A stretch of DNA of 64,000 nucleotides from Stutzerimonas sp. S1 (GCF_025966695.1 NZ_JAOEIY010000009.1:1-64000), one strand, 5' to 3'; positions 30,175-47,055 are shown, counted from the stretch's first letter. Numbers and translations: made by a program. Notes: a model not told the origin generated them from the letters alone.

Positions 30175-30744
30175 ATGGCCGACGAGCAGAACCTGGACAA
30201 CCAGACCCCTGAAGGGCAAGAGCCCGCGCAAGCCACCGCGGCTGAAGATCTGGCTGCCCGCGTGCAGTCCCTCGAGGAGCAGCTGGCGGCTGCCCAGGAT
30301 CAGTCGCTGCGGGTGGCGGCTGAACTGCAGAACATTCGCCGGCGTGCCGAGCAGGATGTGGAGAAGGCCCACAAGTTTGCGCTGGAGAAGTTCGCCGGCG
30401 ATCTGCTGGCGGTCGCCGACAGTCTGGAGCGGGGCCTCGAGCTGTCGAAGCCGGACGATGAGGCGGTCAAGTCGGTGCGCGAGGGGCTGGAGCTGACGCT
30501 CAAGCTGTTGCTCGACACGCTGGCGCGCCATCAGCTGACGCAGATCGATCCGCATGGCGAGCCGTTCAATCCGGAGCACCATCAGGCAATGGCAATGGAA
30601 GAGAGTACCCATGCCGAGCCGGGCAGCGTGCTCAAGGTCTTCCAGAAGGGTTATCTGCTCAACGGGCGCCTCCTGCGTCCGGCGATGGTGGTGGTCAGTA
30701 AGGCGCCGGCCGACGTGCCGCCTTCAATTGACGAGAAGGCTTGA
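30175..30744 (+). CDS. grpE: Nucleotide exchange factor GrpE
   Basis: 189-residue DnaK co-chaperone that releases ADP. An acidic N-terminus leads to a long dimerising helix (about 20-100, [20 protein letters not shown]). The C-terminal beta domain ends with the family signature ([21 protein letters not shown], about 158-178). The ATG at 30175 follows AAGGAGG. First gene of the heat-shock operon behind the sigma-32 promoter. Confidence 0.96.
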   Translation: MADEQNLDNQTPEGQEPAQATAAEDLAARVQSLEEQLAAAQDQSLRVAAELQNIRRRAEQDVEKAHKFALEKFAGDLLAVADSLERGLELSKPDDEAVKSVREGLELTLKLLLDTLARHQLTQIDPHGEPFNPEHHQAMAMEESTHAEPGSVLKVFQKGYLLNGRLLRPAMVVVSKAPADVPPSIDEKA

Positions 30745-30841
30745 ATTCGGGCTGGCCATCCCCATCTGGTAGCCAAGCGTTTTTGTGTTACCCGCAGCCG
30801 GTAAACAGGCGCGGACCAATCAAAGTTCGGAGAGAGATTAA

Positions 30842-32755
<1,914 letters not shown>

Positions 32756-32777
32756 GCCCCGGCTTGCTTCCGCTCCA

Positions 32778-32835
32778 GTCCGCCCAAGGCTTCGGCCGGG
32801 CGGACCTGACCGCCGCGCGGGAGCTTGCTCCCGCG
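32778..32835. repeat. Two hairpins between dnaK and dnaJ
   Basis: GTCCGCCC...GGGCGGAC (32778-32805) and CGCGGGAG-CTTG-CTCCCGCG (32816-32835). The second is a REP-like palindrome. Paired hairpins of this kind often stabilise the upstream message, which would keep DnaK above DnaJ. Confidence 0.65.
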
Positions 32836-32878
32836 TCGGCGTGTCTGGAGGGCATGAATTTGAGGGTTCAGGAAAGTT

Positions 32879-34006
32879 ATGGCCAAACGTGATTTTTACG
32901 AGGTGCTGGGGGTCGAGCGCGGCGCCAGCGAGGCGGAGCTGAAGAAGGCCTACCGCCGACTAGCCATGAAGCACCATCCGGATCGCAATCCGGGTGACAA
33001 GGCCGCTGAAGAGGCCTTCAAGGAGGCTAACGAGGCCTACGAGGTGCTCTCCGATGCGAGCAAGCGCGCGGCATACGACCAGTACGGTCATGCCGGCGTC
33101 GATCCGCAGATGGGTGCAGGCGCTGGGGCAGGCTACGGTGGGGCGAATTTCTCCGACATCTTCGGTGACGTGTTCAGCGACTTCTTCGGTGGGGCGCGCG
33201 GCAGTTCGCGTGGCGGCGCGCAGCGCGGCAGCGACCTGCGCTACACCCTGGAGCTGGATCTGGAAGAGGCGGTGCGCGGCACCACGGTCACCATTCGCGT
33301 GCCGACGCTGGTCGAGTGCAAGACTTGCGATGGCTCCGGCGCGAAGAAGGGCTCCAGTCCGGTAACCTGCACCACCTGCGGCGGCATTGGCCAGGTGCGC
33401 ATGCAGCAGGGTTTCTTCTCTGTGCAGCAGACCTGCCCGCGCTGCCATGGCAGCGGCAAGATGATTTCCGATCCCTGTGGCAGCTGCCACGGCCAGGGGC
33501 GCGTGGAGGAGCAGAAGACGCTGTCGGTCAAGGTTCCGCCGGGTGTCGACACCGGCGACCGTATCCGCCTGTCTGGCGAGGGTGAGGCCGGCGCTCAGGG
33601 TGGCCCGGCGGGCGACCTCTATGTCGTGGTCAATGTTCGCGAACATTCGATTTTTCAGCGAGATGGCAAGCACCTGTACTGCGAAGTACCGATCAGTTTT
33701 GCCGATGCAGCATTGGGTGGCGAGCTTGAGGTGCCGACGCTGGACGGTCGGGTCAAGCTGAAGATCCCGGAAGGCACGCAGACCGGCAAACAGTTCCGCT
33801 TGCGTGGCAAGGGCGTGGCGCCGGTGCGCGGTGGTGCTGCCGGCGATCTGATGTGCCGGGTGGTGGTCGAGACGCCGGTCAATCTGAGCAAGCGCCAGCG
33901 CGAAATGCTCGAAGAGTTCCGCGGAACGCTACAAAACGATAGTTCACACTCGCCCAGGGCTAGTGGCTGGTTCGAGGGCGTGAAGCGCTTTTTCGGGGAC
34001 TTGTAA
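32879..34006 (+). CDS. dnaJ: Chaperone DnaJ (Hsp40)
   Basis: 375-residue class A J-protein. J domain with HHPDRNPGD (HPD about 33-35), Gly/Phe-rich linker, four zinc-binding repeats of CxxCxGxG type ([32 protein letters not shown]) and C-terminal substrate-binding domains. It stimulates DnaK ATPase and delivers clients. The start at 32879 follows AGGAAAG. Confidence 0.97.
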   Translation: MAKRDFYEVLGVERGASEAELKKAYRRLAMKHHPDRNPGDKAAEEAFKEANEAYEVLSDASKRAAYDQYGHAGVDPQMGAGAGAGYGGANFSDIFGDVFSDFFGGARGSSRGGAQRGSDLRYTLELDLEEAVRGTTVTIRVPTLVECKTCDGSGAKKGSSPVTCTTCGGIGQVRMQQGFFSVQQTCPRCHGSGKMISDPCGSCHGQGRVEEQKTLSVKVPPGVDTGDRIRLSGEGEAGAQGGPAGDLYVVVNVREHSIFQRDGKHLYCEVPISFADAALGGELEVPTLDGRVKLKIPEGTQTGKQFRLRGKGVAPVRGGAAGDLMCRVVVETPVNLSKRQREMLEEFRGTLQNDSSHSPRASGWFEGVKRFFGDL

Positions 34007-34073
34007 TCAGTGTGACGCGCAGTGCGGGCGCTGAAGCTGCCCACACTGCGCGGTGCATGCAGCCTGGAGCTGA

Positions 34074-34883
<810 letters not shown>

Positions 34884-35008
34884 GTTTCTGCTTTGGTCGG
34901 CTGGATGCTGCTCTTTTCGGGCGCGCTGTTCGGCCATTTTGGCTGGACCCGAAAAGGGGTTTTCTGTAAGCTACTCGCTTTAGTGTGTCCACTAAAAGTT
35001 GCGCAGAA

Positions 35009-35107
35009 ATGAATCAAACAAAAAGCGGGATGACCTTCACACGTCATCCCGCTTTTTTACAATCTGCGTTTGCTCCAGCCTTGATCTACGGGAGGTCTCT
35101 TGACTAA
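35009..35107 (+). CDS. Possible carA leader peptide ORF
   Basis: The ATG at 35009 opens 32 codons ([10 protein letters not shown]... to GRSLD) that span the hairpin at 35020-35058 and end 8 bases inside carA in another frame. Pseudomonas carAB is known to be controlled through an upstream leader ORF and attenuation by pyrimidines, so a leader peptide is plausible here. No Shine-Dalgarno sequence is visible before the ATG, hence modest confidence. Confidence 0.4.
   Translation: MNQTKSGMTFTRHPAFLQSAFAPALIYGRSLD
35020..35058 (+). terminator. Terminator/attenuator hairpin before carA
   Basis: AAAAGCGGGATGAC-CTTCACAC-GTCATCCCGCTTTTTT: 10-bp GC-rich stem plus A/T tracts, a textbook intrinsic terminator 41 bases before carA. 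It could end dapB transcripts, attenuate carAB transcription, or both. Confidence 0.85.
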
Positions 35108-36236
35108 GCCAGCCATACTCGCCCTTGCTGATGGCAGCATCTTTCGCGGCGAATCCATCGGCGCCGATGGGCAAACCATCGGTGAGGTGGTATTCAACAC
35201 CGCAATGACCGGCTATCAGGAAATCCTCACCGATCCTTCCTACGCCAAGCAGATCGTCACGCTCACGTATCCGCACATCGGCAATACCGGTACCACGCCG
35301 CAGGATGCGGAGGCGGCTCAAGTGTGGGCTGCAGGTTTGGTCATTCGCGATCTACCGCTGCTGGCCAGTAACTGGCGCAACAAACAGTCGCTGCCCGACT
35401 ACCTTAAGGCCAACGGTACCGTTGCCATTGCCGGCATCGATACCCGTCGCCTGACTCGTATTCTGCGTGAGAAAGGTGCGCAGGATGGCTGCATCCTGGT
35501 GGGGGACGATGCCACCGAAGACAAGGCGCTGGAACTGGCGCGCAGCTTCCCCGGCCTCAAGGGCATGGACCTGGCCAAGGTGGTCAGCACCAAGGAACGC
35601 TACGAGTGGCGCTCCAGCGTCTGGAATCTGCAGAACGATAGTCATCCGGAAACTCCTGCCAGTGAGTTGCCGTACCACGTTGTGGCCTATGACTATGGTG
35701 TGAAGTGGAACATCCTGCGCATGCTGGTCGCGCGCGGTTGCCGCGTGACCGTGCTGCCGGCGCAGACCCCGGCAAGCGAAGCCCTGGCGCTGAATCCGGA
35801 TGGAATCTTCCTGGCCAATGGTCCGGGTGACCCCGAGCCTTGCGACTACGCGATCAAGGCGATTCAGGAAGTACTCGAAACCGATATTCCGGTTTTCGGC
35901 ATCTGCTTGGGTCATCAGTTGCTCGCGCTGGCCTCCGGTGCCAAGACGGTGAAGATGCCCAACGGCCACCACGGTGCCAACCATCCGGTCCAGGATCTGG
36001 ATACCGGTGTAGTGATGATCACCAGCCAGAACCACGGTTTTGCCGTCGACGAGGCCAGTCTGCCGGTCAATCTGCGCGCCACTCACAAGTCGCTGTTCGA
36101 CGGTACCCTGCAGGGTATCGAGCGTACCGACAAGGTCGCCTTCAGCTTCCAGGGCCACCCTGAAGCCAGCCCCGGCCCGCACGATGTCGCGCCACTGTTC
36201 GACCGTTTCATCGAAGCCATGGCCAAGCGCCGCTAA
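35100..36236 (+). CDS. carA: Carbamoyl-phosphate synthase small subunit (TTG start)
   Basis: 378-residue glutaminase subunit that releases ammonia from glutamine for CarB, feeding arginine and pyrimidine synthesis. The N-terminal CPSase domain is followed by a class I amidotransferase domain with nucleophile Cys in GICLGHQ and partner His/Glu in [11 protein letters not shown]. The start is TTG at 35100 with GGAGG six bases earlier; no better ATG or GTG exists. The leader ORF and attenuator-like hairpin upstream suggest regulation. Confidence 0.96.
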   Translation: MTKPAILALADGSIFRGESIGADGQTIGEVVFNTAMTGYQEILTDPSYAKQIVTLTYPHIGNTGTTPQDAEAAQVWAAGLVIRDLPLLASNWRNKQSLPDYLKANGTVAIAGIDTRRLTRILREKGAQDGCILVGDDATEDKALELARSFPGLKGMDLAKVVSTKERYEWRSSVWNLQNDSHPETPASELPYHVVAYDYGVKWNILRMLVARGCRVTVLPAQTPASEALALNPDGIFLANGPGDPEPCDYAIKAIQEVLETDIPVFGICLGHQLLALASGAKTVKMPNGHHGANHPVQDLDTGVVMITSQNHGFAVDEASLPVNLRATHKSLFDGTLQGIERTDKVAFSFQGHPEASPGPHDVAPLFDRFIEAMAKRR

Positions 36237-36272
36237 GCCTGCCGACTGACCAAAGGATTCGAGAGTAAGAAA

Positions 36273-39490
<3,218 letters not shown>

Positions 39491-39494
<4 letters not shown>

Positions 39495-39967
39495 CAAAAT
39501 TCCCCATGACCATCCAGGGCGCTCGCGCCCTGGAAGAAGAACTCAAGCATCTGAAAACTGTGCTGCGCCCGCAGATCACTCAGGCCATCGCCGAGGCGCG
39601 TGAGTTGGGCGATCTCAAGGAGAACGCCGAGTACCACGCAGCGCGTGAGCAGCAGGGCATGGTCGAGGCGCGCATTCGTGACATCGAGGGCCGTCTGCAG
39701 AACGCTCAGGTAATCGATATCGCCAGTATTCCGCCGACCGGTAAAGTGATCTTCGGTACGACTGTGGATATCGCCAACGTCGAAACCGATGAGCAGGTGA
39801 CTTATCAGATCGTTGGTGACGACGAGGCTGACATCAAGCAGGGCAAATTGTCGGTGAGTTCGCCGATTGCTCGCGCGCTGATCGGCAAAGAAGAGGGGGA
39901 CGTGGTAGCGGTCAAGACGCCCAGCGGTCTGATCGAGTATGAGATTGTCGAGGTTCGCCATCTCTGA
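39491..39967 (+). CDS. greA: Transcription elongation factor GreA
   Basis: 158-residue factor that rescues backtracked RNA polymerase by stimulating transcript cleavage. The N-terminal coiled coil (about 8-75) with acidic tip residues in [18 protein letters not shown] leads to the C-terminal FKBP-like domain ending [16 protein letters not shown]-like. The ATG overlaps the carB stop (ATGA). Confidence 0.96.
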
Positions 39968-40376
39968 GCGACGGCGGTCGCCGGCCGCCGTCATCAGTTG
40001 GCAGCTGGCTCAGACCTTCTGGGTCGGCGGCCTTTGGCTATTGCACTTCGTCGTGCTGCCTGCGCTGGGCAAGGTAGGGCTGGCACCGTTGCTGGTCGAT
40101 GACATCGCCAGTGCGCTGCGTCCTTTGCTGGTGGGTTTCGCGGCGTTCTGCGTGGTCCTGCAGGCGATGGTGTTGGTGCAGGTTACCGGGTTGGTGCGTT
40201 TCGTTCGCGACCTGCGCGGCCAGTTGTTGCTGACGATCCTGCTGCTTGCCGCCAGCTTCTTCGTCGAGCGCGTTGACGGCTTTGAGTCGGTCTACTGGCC
40301 GGTGTTCAGTTACCTCGCGATAGCCTGCTGTGGGCTGATGCTGGTGTTGCAACCGTTGCCGGGACGTGAGGACTGA
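39939..40376 (+). CDS. Small inner-membrane protein of unknown function
   Basis: 145 residues with four hydrophobic segments (about 22-42, 62-84, 92-110, 119-138). The first reads [20 protein letters not shown], somewhat like DUF4149 proteins. A gene of this kind sits between greA and yhbY in other pseudomonads. The ATG at 39939 overlaps greA by 29 bases and has no clear ribosome binding site; translation might start later from a non-ATG codon. Confidence 0.75.
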   Translation: MRLSRFAISERRRSPAAVISWQLAQTFWVGGLWLLHFVVLPALGKVGLAPLLVDDIASALRPLLVGFAAFCVVLQAMVLVQVTGLVRFVRDLRGQLLLTILLLAASFFVERVDGFESVYWPVFSYLAIACCGLMLVLQPLPGRED

Positions 40377-40384
40377 TAATAAGC

Positions 40385-40401
40385 GGCGGGCCGTGCCCGC
40401 C
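40385..40401. terminator. Hairpin between convergent genes
   Basis: GGCGGGC-CGT-GCCCGCC, perfect 7-bp stem between the membrane protein gene and yhbY. No clear U-tract. Confidence 0.45.
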
Positions 40402-40408
40402 GTGGGTA

Positions 40409-40720
40409 TCAGGCCTGAAAGCGGTGGATGTTGGAAAGTTGCTTGTTGGCCTTTGGGTTCTTGCGGTAGACCAGCGCCATCTTGCCGATGGTTTGTACCA
40501 GCTCGCAATTGGCGGTCTTGCAGAGCTCTTCCATCAGTGCGCGCCGATCTTCGCGCTCGGCAATGCGAAACTGAACCTTGATCAGTTCGTGATCGTTCAG
40601 TGCGCGTTCAAGTTCGGCCATCACGCCTTCGTTGAGCCCGTTTTCAGCTACGATCAGAACCGGTTTCAGGTGGTGGCCGATGGATTTGTAGTGTTTCTTC
40701 TGCTCGTTGGTGAGCGGCAT
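40409..40720 (-). CDS. yhbY: Ribosome-associated RNA-binding protein YhbY (CRM domain)
   Basis: 103-residue single CRM-domain protein, thought to bind pre-50S ribosomal particles. Hallmarks: LTNEQKKHYKSIGHHLKPVL, then VAENGLNEGVMAELERAL and the GKMALVYRKNP end. Transcribed opposite to its neighbours, divergent from rlmE. Confidence 0.93.
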   Translation of the reverse strand: MPLTNEQKKHYKSIGHHLKPVLIVAENGLNEGVMAELERALNDHELIKVQFRIAEREDRRALMEELCKTANCELVQTIGKMALVYRKNPKANKQLSNIHRFQA

Positions 40721-40804
40721 ATTTCGACCCTTGCGTCAGAACCCTTGAAAAACGGCGGCTAGTGTAACCCGACAGGTTCCGAGCCGCACAGATGAGGTAT
40801 CAGC

Positions 40805-41443
40805 TTGGCACGCTCCAAGACCAGCCCGCGTTGGCTGAAAGAACATTTCGATGATCCCTACGTGAAGATGGCGCAGAGGGACGGCTATCGCTCCCGCGCC
40901 AGTTACAAGCTGCTGGAGATTCAAGAGAAGGATCACATTTTGCGGCCTGGCATGACGGTGGTCGATCTTGGTGCTGCGCCCGGCGGTTGGTCGCAGGTCA
41001 CCAGCCGAGTCATCGGAGACAAGGGGCGGCTTATTGCCTCTGACATTCTGCCGATGGACAGCATCGCCGATGTTACCTTCATTCAGGGCGACTTCACCGA
41101 GGATGAGGTGTTCGCACAGATTCTCGAAGCGATTGGCGATCATCCGGTGGACCTTGTGATTTCCGACATGGCCCCCAATATGAGTGGAGTCCGTGCAGCG
41201 GATCAGCCGCGGGCAATGTTTCTCTGCGAGCTGGCGTTGGATCTGGCGACGCGTGTGCTGCGTCCCGGCGGCGATTTTCTGATCAAGATCTTTCAGGGCG
41301 AGGGCTTCGATGCCTACCTGAAAGAGGTGCGCCAGAATTTCGAGAAGGTGCAAATGCGCAAGCCGCTCTCGTCGCGCGATCGTTCACGGGAGCAGTATCT
41401 GCTGGCGCGGGGGTTCAGGGGCGGCGGGACGCGTGAGCGGTGA
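40805..41443 (+). CDS. rlmE: 23S rRNA 2'-O-ribose U2552 methyltransferase RlmE (RrmJ/FtsJ)
   Basis: 212-residue heat-shock methyltransferase acting on U2552 of 23S rRNA in the 50S subunit. SAM-binding motif [13 protein letters not shown] (about 52-64) and the catalytic K-D-K-E set in [20 protein letters not shown] and SREQYLL. The start is TTG at 40805 with GAGG 7 bases upstream, giving the family N-terminus MARSKTS. Lies upstream of ftsH, as in E. coli. Confidence 0.95.
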   Translation: MARSKTSPRWLKEHFDDPYVKMAQRDGYRSRASYKLLEIQEKDHILRPGMTVVDLGAAPGGWSQVTSRVIGDKGRLIASDILPMDSIADVTFIQGDFTEDEVFAQILEAIGDHPVDLVISDMAPNMSGVRAADQPRAMFLCELALDLATRVLRPGGDFLIKIFQGEGFDAYLKEVRQNFEKVQMRKPLSSRDRSREQYLLARGFRGGGTRER

Positions 41444-41616
41444 TTGACCATGACCAGTGGGGCGATAGCGGGAGTCTGTTTGGTCCGCTAGGCTGTTTCA
41501 TATAGGGTTACAGACGAGCTGCCAGTTCTCCAGCGTTGTGTAGTAAGTTAGGCCGAGCAAGCATTCGGCCGTCATGCAGCCCCGTTTGAGGGGGTTTGCT
41601 CCAGAGGGTAGTTAAT

Positions 41617-43536
41617 TTGAACGACATGGCTAAGAACCTCATCCTGTGGCTGATCATCGCCGCTGTGCTGGTGACGGTGATGAACAATTTTTCCAGCCCG
41701 AGCGAGCCGCAGACGCTCAACTATTCGGACTTCATCGAGCAGGTGAAGGAAGGGCGCGTCGAGCGCGTCACCGTTGATGGATTCGTGATCATTGGTAAGC
41801 GTAGTGACGGCGAAACCTTCAAAACTGTTCGTCCGGCGATCCAGGACAACGGCCTGATTGGCGATCTGATCAACAACAACGTGGTCATCGAAGGTAAGCA
41901 GCCCGAGCAGCAGAGCATCTGGACTCAGTTGTTGGTGGCTAGTTTTCCGATTCTGGTGATCATCGCCGTATTCATGTTCTTCATGCGGCAAATGCAGGGT
42001 GGGGCCGGTGGCAAGGGCGGCCCGATGAGTTTCGGCAAGAGCAAGGCGCGCCTGCTTTCGGAAGATCAGGTCAAGACCACTTTCGCCGACGTCGCGGGCT
42101 GCGACGAAGCCAAGGAAGAGGTCAGCGAGCTGGTCGAGTTCCTGCGCGATCCTGGCAAGTTCCAGCGCTTGGGCGGCCGTATCCCGCGAGGCGTTTTGAT
42201 GGTTGGCCCGCCTGGTACCGGTAAGACGCTGCTGGCCAAGGCCATTGCCGGCGAAGCCAAAGTGCCGTTCTTCACCATTTCTGGTTCGGACTTCGTCGAG
42301 ATGTTTGTTGGCGTCGGCGCCAGTCGCGTGCGCGACATGTTTGAGCAGGCGAAGAAGCATGCACCCTGCATTATCTTCATTGACGAGATCGATGCGGTGG
42401 GGCGTCATCGTGGGGCCGGGCTTGGTGGTGGCCATGACGAGCGCGAGCAGACCCTCAACCAGTTGCTGGTGGAGATGGACGGTTTCGAGATGAACGACGG
42501 CATCATCGTCATCGCTGCGACCAACCGTCCCGACGTGTTGGATCCGGCGCTACTGCGTCCGGGGCGTTTCGATCGCCAGGTGGTGGTCGGTCTGCCGGAT
42601 ATTCGCGGTCGTGAGCAGATTCTGAAGGTGCACATGCGCAAGGTTCCGGTAAGCGAGAACGTCGAGCCGGCACTGATTGCGCGCGGAACTCCGGGTTTCT
42701 CGGGTGCAGATTTGGCCAATTTGGTCAACGAAGCTTCGCTGTTCGCCGCTCGAGCCAACAAACGGATCGTCGAGATGCGGGAGTTCGAGCTGGCCAAGGA
42801 CAAAATCATGATGGGCGCAGAGCGCAAATCGATGGTTATGTCTGAGAAGGAGAAGCTTAATACTGCTTACCATGAGGCTGGACATGCCATCGTGGGTCGG
42901 GTGGTGCCTGAGCATGATCCGGTCTATAAGGTGTCGATCATTCCGCGTGGCCGTGCATTGGGGGTCACCATGTTCCTTCCCGAGGAGGATCGGTACAGTC
43001 TCTCGAAGCGTGCATTGATCAGTCAGATCTGTTCACTGTTCGGTGGGCGTATCGCCGAGGAAATGACGCTCGGTTTCGAAGGTGTCACTACCGGTGCATC
43101 CAACGACATCATGCGGGCCACGCAACTGGCGCGGAACATGGTGACCAAGTGGGGGTTATCCGAAAAGCTTGGTCCGCTCATGTACGCGGAGGAAGAGGGT
43201 GAAGTATTTCTGGGCCGTAGTGCGGGCAGCCAGCACACCAATGTCTCCGGTGAAACAGCCAAGCTGATCGATCAGGAGGTGCGCAGCATCATTGATCATT
43301 GTTATGGCACGGCCAAGCAGATTCTTTCGGACAATCGTGACCGCCTGGACATGATGGCTGAGGCGCTGATGAAATATGAAACCATCGATGCCGAGCAGAT
43401 CGACGACATCATGGCTGGGCGACCACCGCGAGAGCCGCGCGACTGGCAAGGTGGGTCCGGCGCTTCTGGTACGCCGGTACAGCCTGAAGACGGGCGCCCG
43501 GAGGCGCCGATCGGAGGTCCGGCCGGCGAGCACTGA
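41617..43536 (+). CDS. ftsH: Core ATP-dependent zinc metalloprotease FtsH
   Basis: 639-residue essential membrane protease. Two membrane helices (about 8-24 and 104-122), Walker A GPPGTGKT near 200-207, Walker B IIFIDE, and zinc motif HEAGH near 423-427. Start choice: GAGGGT ends 7 bases before the TTG at 41617, giving MNDMAKN like the MSDMAKN of E. coli, whereas the ATG at 41626 would be 16 bases away. This is the housekeeping copy; the island carries another at 140-1957. Confidence 0.95.
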   Translation: MNDMAKNLILWLIIAAVLVTVMNNFSSPSEPQTLNYSDFIEQVKEGRVERVTVDGFVIIGKRSDGETFKTVRPAIQDNGLIGDLINNNVVIEGKQPEQQSIWTQLLVASFPILVIIAVFMFFMRQMQGGAGGKGGPMSFGKSKARLLSEDQVKTTFADVAGCDEAKEEVSELVEFLRDPGKFQRLGGRIPRGVLMVGPPGTGKTLLAKAIAGEAKVPFFTISGSDFVEMFVGVGASRVRDMFEQAKKHAPCIIFIDEIDAVGRHRGAGLGGGHDEREQTLNQLLVEMDGFEMNDGIIVIAATNRPDVLDPALLRPGRFDRQVVVGLPDIRGREQILKVHMRKVPVSENVEPALIARGTPGFSGADLANLVNEASLFAARANKRIVEMREFELAKDKIMMGAERKSMVMSEKEKLNTAYHEAGHAIVGRVVPEHDPVYKVSIIPRGRALGVTMFLPEEDRYSLSKRALISQICSLFGGRIAEEMTLGFEGVTTGASNDIMRATQLARNMVTKWGLSEKLGPLMYAEEEGEVFLGRSAGSQHTNVSGETAKLIDQEVRSIIDHCYGTAKQILSDNRDRLDMMAEALMKYETIDAEQIDDIMAGRPPREPRDWQGGSGASGTPVQPEDGRPEAPIGGPAGEH

Positions 43537-43551
43537 GTTTAAGGCTTCAAG

Positions 43552-44403
43552 ATGATCGAAACCCTGTCTCCAACCCGGCTGTCCTGTGGCAGCCGGGTTC
43601 TTGATTTATCCCGTCCTCAAGTGATGGGTATTCTGAATGTCACTCCAGATTCCTTTTCCGACGGTGGTCGCTATGCATTGCGAGATGCAGCATTGCGGCA
43701 CGCCGAATCAATGCTGGCGGCCGGTGCAGCACTCGTAGATGTTGGCGGAGAGTCCACCCGGCCCGGTGCTAGGACTGTCTCTCCCACTGAGGAGCTGGAG
43801 CGCGTCGCTCCGGTGGTGGAGGCGATTGCTCGCGAGTTGGATGTGATCATCTCTGTCGATACGTCTACGCCAGCGGTGATCCGCGAAGTCGCGCGGCTCG
43901 GTGCGGGGCTGATTAATGATGTGCGCTCCTTGCGGCGTGACGGCGCTCTGGATGCGGCAGTCGATACTGGGCTGCCGGTCTGTCTGATGCACATGCGTGG
44001 TGAGCCGGGAGACATGCAGGATGACCCGCATTACGAGAATGTTACTGACGAGGTTTGCATCTTTCTTGAGCGACGCATGGCGGAATGCGTAGCCGCGGGA
44101 ATTGCGGCTCAGCGTATCGTGTTGGATCCTGGATTCGGCTTTGCCAAGACCCTCGAACATAACCTCAGCTTGTTCAGGCATCTCGAGCAGCTGCATCGAC
44201 TCGGCCGCCCGTTACTGGTCGGCGTATCTCGCAAAAGTATGATCGGCAAGGCGTTGGGTCGCGAGGTAGGAGAGCGTTTGTATGGAAGCCTTGCATTGGC
44301 GGCGCTTGCGGTTACCAAAGGGGCGCAGATCGTGCGTGTGCACGACGTGGCGGAAACGGTTGATGTAGTTCGTATGATTGCTGCAGTTAACGCAGCAGAA
44401 TAG
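43552..44403 (+). CDS. folP: Dihydropteroate synthase
   Basis: 283-residue TIM-barrel enzyme of folate synthesis that joins p-aminobenzoate to dihydropterin pyrophosphate; target of sulfonamides. Signatures: MGILNVTPDSFSDGG (about 25-39), GGESTRPGA (about 65-73) and GVSRKSMIGK near 224. It lies 15 bases after ftsH and 12 bases before glmM, as in E. coli. Confidence 0.96.
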   Translation: MIETLSPTRLSCGSRVLDLSRPQVMGILNVTPDSFSDGGRYALRDAALRHAESMLAAGAALVDVGGESTRPGARTVSPTEELERVAPVVEAIARELDVIISVDTSTPAVIREVARLGAGLINDVRSLRRDGALDAAVDTGLPVCLMHMRGEPGDMQDDPHYENVTDEVCIFLERRMAECVAAGIAAQRIVLDPGFGFAKTLEHNLSLFRHLEQLHRLGRPLLVGVSRKSMIGKALGREVGERLYGSLALAALAVTKGAQIVRVHDVAETVDVVRMIAAVNAAE

Positions 44404-44415
44404 GGAAAATTGTTC

Positions 44416-45753
44416 ATGGGTAGAAAGTACTTCGGTACCGACGGAATTCGCGGTCATGTCGGGCAGTTTCCCATCACCCCTGACTTCATGCTCAAGCTCG
44501 GATGGGCTGCGGGTATGGCGTTTCGCAAGCAAGGCAAGTGCCGCATTCTGATCGGTAAGGACACGCGTATATCCGGGTACATGTTCGAATCAGCCTTGCA
44601 GGCAGGACTGTCGGCGGCGGGCGCTGATGTGCTGTTGTTGGGGCCGATGCCGACGCCGGCGGTTGCTTATCTGACGCGCACGTTCCATGCGGAAGCCGGG
44701 ATTGTCATCAGTGCGTCGCACAATCCGCATCATGACAACGGCATTAAGTTTTTCTCCGGTCGCGGCACCAAGCTGCCGGACGAAGTCGAACTGATGATTG
44801 AAGAGTTGCTAGATGCGCCGATGACGGTCGTCGAGTCTTCCCAGCTGGGTAAGGCGTCTCGAATCAACGATGCGGCGGGGCGCTACATCGAGTTCTGCAA
44901 GAGCAGCGTGCCGACCAGTACGGACTTCTCGGGTCTCAAGCTGGTGATCGACTGTGCGCATGGGGCCACATACAAGGTGGCGCCGAGCGTATTCCGTGAG
45001 CTCGGTGCGCAGGTTGTCGTAATCGCTGCGCAGCCCGATGGCCTAAACATCAATGCCGATGTCGGCTCAACTCACGTTGGGCAGTTGCAGAAGGCTGTTG
45101 TTGATAATGGCGCGGATCTTGGTATCGCGTTCGATGGCGATGGTGATCGGGTGATGATGGTCGATCATACTGGCGCGGTCGTCGATGGCGATGAGCTGCT
45201 CTATATCATCGCTACTGATTTACAGGATCGTGCGCGGTTATCAGGTGGTGTTGTTGGAACCTTGATGAGCAACCTAGGGCTGGAGCTGGCGCTCAAGGAG
45301 CGTGAAATACCCTTCGTTCGCGCCAAGGTTGGCGATCGCTACGTCATTGCGGAAATGCTTGAGCGCAATTGGCAGTTGGGTGGGGAGAATTCGGGACATA
45401 TCGTCTGTGCTCAGCACACAACTACAGGTGACGCCATCATCGCGGCGTTGCAGGTGGTACTCGCCTTGCGGCGACGTGGTCAGTCGCTCGCGCAGGAGCG
45501 CTTAGCGTGGCACAAATGTCCTCAAGTGCTGATAAACGTGCGTTTCACCGGCGGGGTCGACCCAATAGCTCATCCTGACGTACAGGCCGCCTGTGAGGAC
45601 GTTACAAAACGTATGGCGGGTCGTGGAAGGGTGCTGTTGCGAAAATCGGGTACGGAGCCCTTGGTGCGGGTGATGGTGGAGGGTGACGACGAAAAGCAGG
45701 TCAGGGAGTATGCCGAAGGCCTTGCCAAAGTGGTTGCACAAGTTTGTGCATGA
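44416..45753 (+). CDS. glmM: Phosphoglucosamine mutase
   Basis: 445-residue enzyme converting glucosamine-6-phosphate to glucosamine-1-phosphate for peptidoglycan and lipopolysaccharide. Phosphoserine loop [15 protein letters not shown] (Ser near 101), metal loop DGDGDR near 240, sugar-binding GENSGH near 324 and phosphate-binding [12 protein letters not shown] at the end. The ATG at 44416 gives the family start [10 protein letters not shown]; a TTG two codons earlier is possible. Confidence 0.96.
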   Translation: MGRKYFGTDGIRGHVGQFPITPDFMLKLGWAAGMAFRKQGKCRILIGKDTRISGYMFESALQAGLSAAGADVLLLGPMPTPAVAYLTRTFHAEAGIVISASHNPHHDNGIKFFSGRGTKLPDEVELMIEELLDAPMTVVESSQLGKASRINDAAGRYIEFCKSSVPTSTDFSGLKLVIDCAHGATYKVAPSVFRELGAQVVVIAAQPDGLNINADVGSTHVGQLQKAVVDNGADLGIAFDGDGDRVMMVDHTGAVVDGDELLYIIATDLQDRARLSGGVVGTLMSNLGLELALKEREIPFVRAKVGDRYVIAEMLERNWQLGGENSGHIVCAQHTTTGDAIIAALQVVLALRRRGQSLAQERLAWHKCPQVLINVRFTGGVDPIAHPDVQAACEDVTKRMAGRGRVLLRKSGTEPLVRVMVEGDDEKQVREYAEGLAKVVAQVCA

Positions 45754-45818
45754 TCATGCTTGCCAGGGGGCAACCGGTTGAGTAACATCTGCGCCCACTT
45801 TGACCGACGAGGTAAAGC

Positions 45819-46574
45819 ATGCGCCGCAAGATGGTAGCTGGTAACTGGAAAATGAACGGTACCCGCACTAGCGTCGCAGAGCTGATTTCTTCCCTTAAGC
45901 GGGAAGAGTTGCCAAGTGGTGTAGATGTTGCGGTTTTCCCTTCATCTTTGCATATCGCACAAGTTGTCGGCGAGCTGGAAGGTTCGGCGATATCGGTAGG
46001 TGCTCAGGATTGCGCTGAAGAGTGTGGGTTCGGTGCTTTCACCGGTGAAGAGTCTTCAGCGCAGTTGCTGGATGCCGGTTGTACTTGGGTCTTAGTCGGT
46101 CACTCCGAGCGAAGGTTGTTGCTGGGTGAGGGTGACGAGGTTGTTAGCCGGAAATTTTCGGCGGCTCAGGCAAGCGGTTTGAGGCCCATCCTTTGTGTTG
46201 GTGAGACGTTCGATGAGCGTCAAGCGGGAAGAACGCTTGAGGTAGTGTCGAGACAGATTAGTTGCGTGCTGGATGTGGTTGGCGTTGCAGCTTTCGAGTT
46301 CGCAGTGGTTGCATATGAGCCGGTCTGGGCTATTGGTTCCGGTTTGTCGGCAACTCCTGGTCAGGCTCAGCGTGTTCATGCTGCTATTCGTGGAGTGGTG
46401 GCGCGTCGAGATCCAGCTATCGCGGAAGGCCTGCGGATTCTCTATGGTGGAAGCGTGAAGGCAGAAAACGCCGCCGAGCTATTTTCGCAGGTGGATGTTG
46501 ATGGGGGGCTGATAGGTGGTGCCTCTCTGAATGCGAACGATTTTAGCGCGATCTGTCGCGCTGCGGGGAACTGA
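45819..46574 (+). CDS. tpiA: Triosephosphate isomerase
   Basis: 251-residue glycolytic TIM barrel interconverting dihydroxyacetone phosphate and glyceraldehyde-3-phosphate. Catalytic residues lie in GNWKMNG (Lys), VGHSERR (His) and [11 protein letters not shown] (Glu), with the phosphate loop [10 protein letters not shown]. Ends four bases before secG. Confidence 0.96.
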   Translation: MRRKMVAGNWKMNGTRTSVAELISSLKREELPSGVDVAVFPSSLHIAQVVGELEGSAISVGAQDCAEECGFGAFTGEESSAQLLDAGCTWVLVGHSERRLLLGEGDEVVSRKFSAAQASGLRPILCVGETFDERQAGRTLEVVSRQISCVLDVVGVAAFEFAVVAYEPVWAIGSGLSATPGQAQRVHAAIRGVVARRDPAIAEGLRILYGGSVKAENAAELFSQVDVDGGLIGGASLNANDFSAICRAAGN

Positions 46575-46578
46575 TCAG

Positions 46579-46953
46579 ATGTTGCAGACTGTTGTGATCG
46601 TGGTGCATCTGCTGGTTGCTCTAGGTGTGGTTGTGTTGGTATTGCTGCAGCAGGGTAAGGGTGCGGACGCGGGAGCGTCGTTCGGTTCGGGTGCTTCGGC
46701 AACTGTATTCGGTAGTCAAGGTTCTACTACCTTTCTGAGTCGATTCACTGCTATACTTGCCGGCGTTTTTTTTGTGACAAGTCTGGGTTTGGCTTTTTTC
46801 GCCAGGCAGCAGTCTGATCATCTTTCGCAGGCAGGGCTGCCGGATCCAGCGGTGCTGGAGGTTCCAGTAAGCAAGCCGGCGGTAGAGGATGTTCCGGTGC
46901 TTGAAGAGCGTAACCCGGCGGGTGAAGTTCCTTCGGTTCAGGATAAGCAGTAA
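46579..46953 (+). CDS. secG: Protein translocase subunit SecG
   Basis: 124-residue inner-membrane component of SecYEG. Two membrane helices (about 1-22 and 54-74) flank the conserved [22 protein letters not shown]-type cytoplasmic loop. The C-terminal tail is Pro/Glu/Val-rich. The ATG at 46579 directly follows tpiA. A tRNA-Leu gene begins 7 bases after its stop. Confidence 0.94.
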   Translation: MLQTVVIVVHLLVALGVVVLVLLQQGKGADAGASFGSGASATVFGSQGSTTFLSRFTAILAGVFFVTSLGLAFFARQQSDHLSQAGLPDPAVLEVPVSKPAVEDVPVLEERNPAGEVPSVQDKQ

Positions 46954-46960
46954 GGTTTTT

Positions 46961-47046
46961 GCCGAGGTGGTGGAATTGGTAGACACGCTACCTTGAGGTG
47001 GTAGTGGCCATAGGCTGTAGGGGTTCGAGTCCCCTCCTCGGTACCA
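46961..47046 (+). tRNA. tRNA-Leu (anticodon GAG)
   Basis: 86 nt including encoded CCA. Acceptor GCCGAGG pairs with CCTCGGT, anticodon loop TTGAGGT between CTACC and GGTAG, long class II variable arm, and T-arm GGGGTTCGAGTCCCC. Directly downstream of secG and probably co-transcribed with it. Confidence 0.96.
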
Positions 47047-47055
47047 AACAAGCAG

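Noticed and set aside
41444-41616. Sigma-32 promoter before the core ftsH
   Set aside because: A CCCCGTTT-like -10 occurs near 41580 but no CTTGAA-type -35 stands at the right distance.
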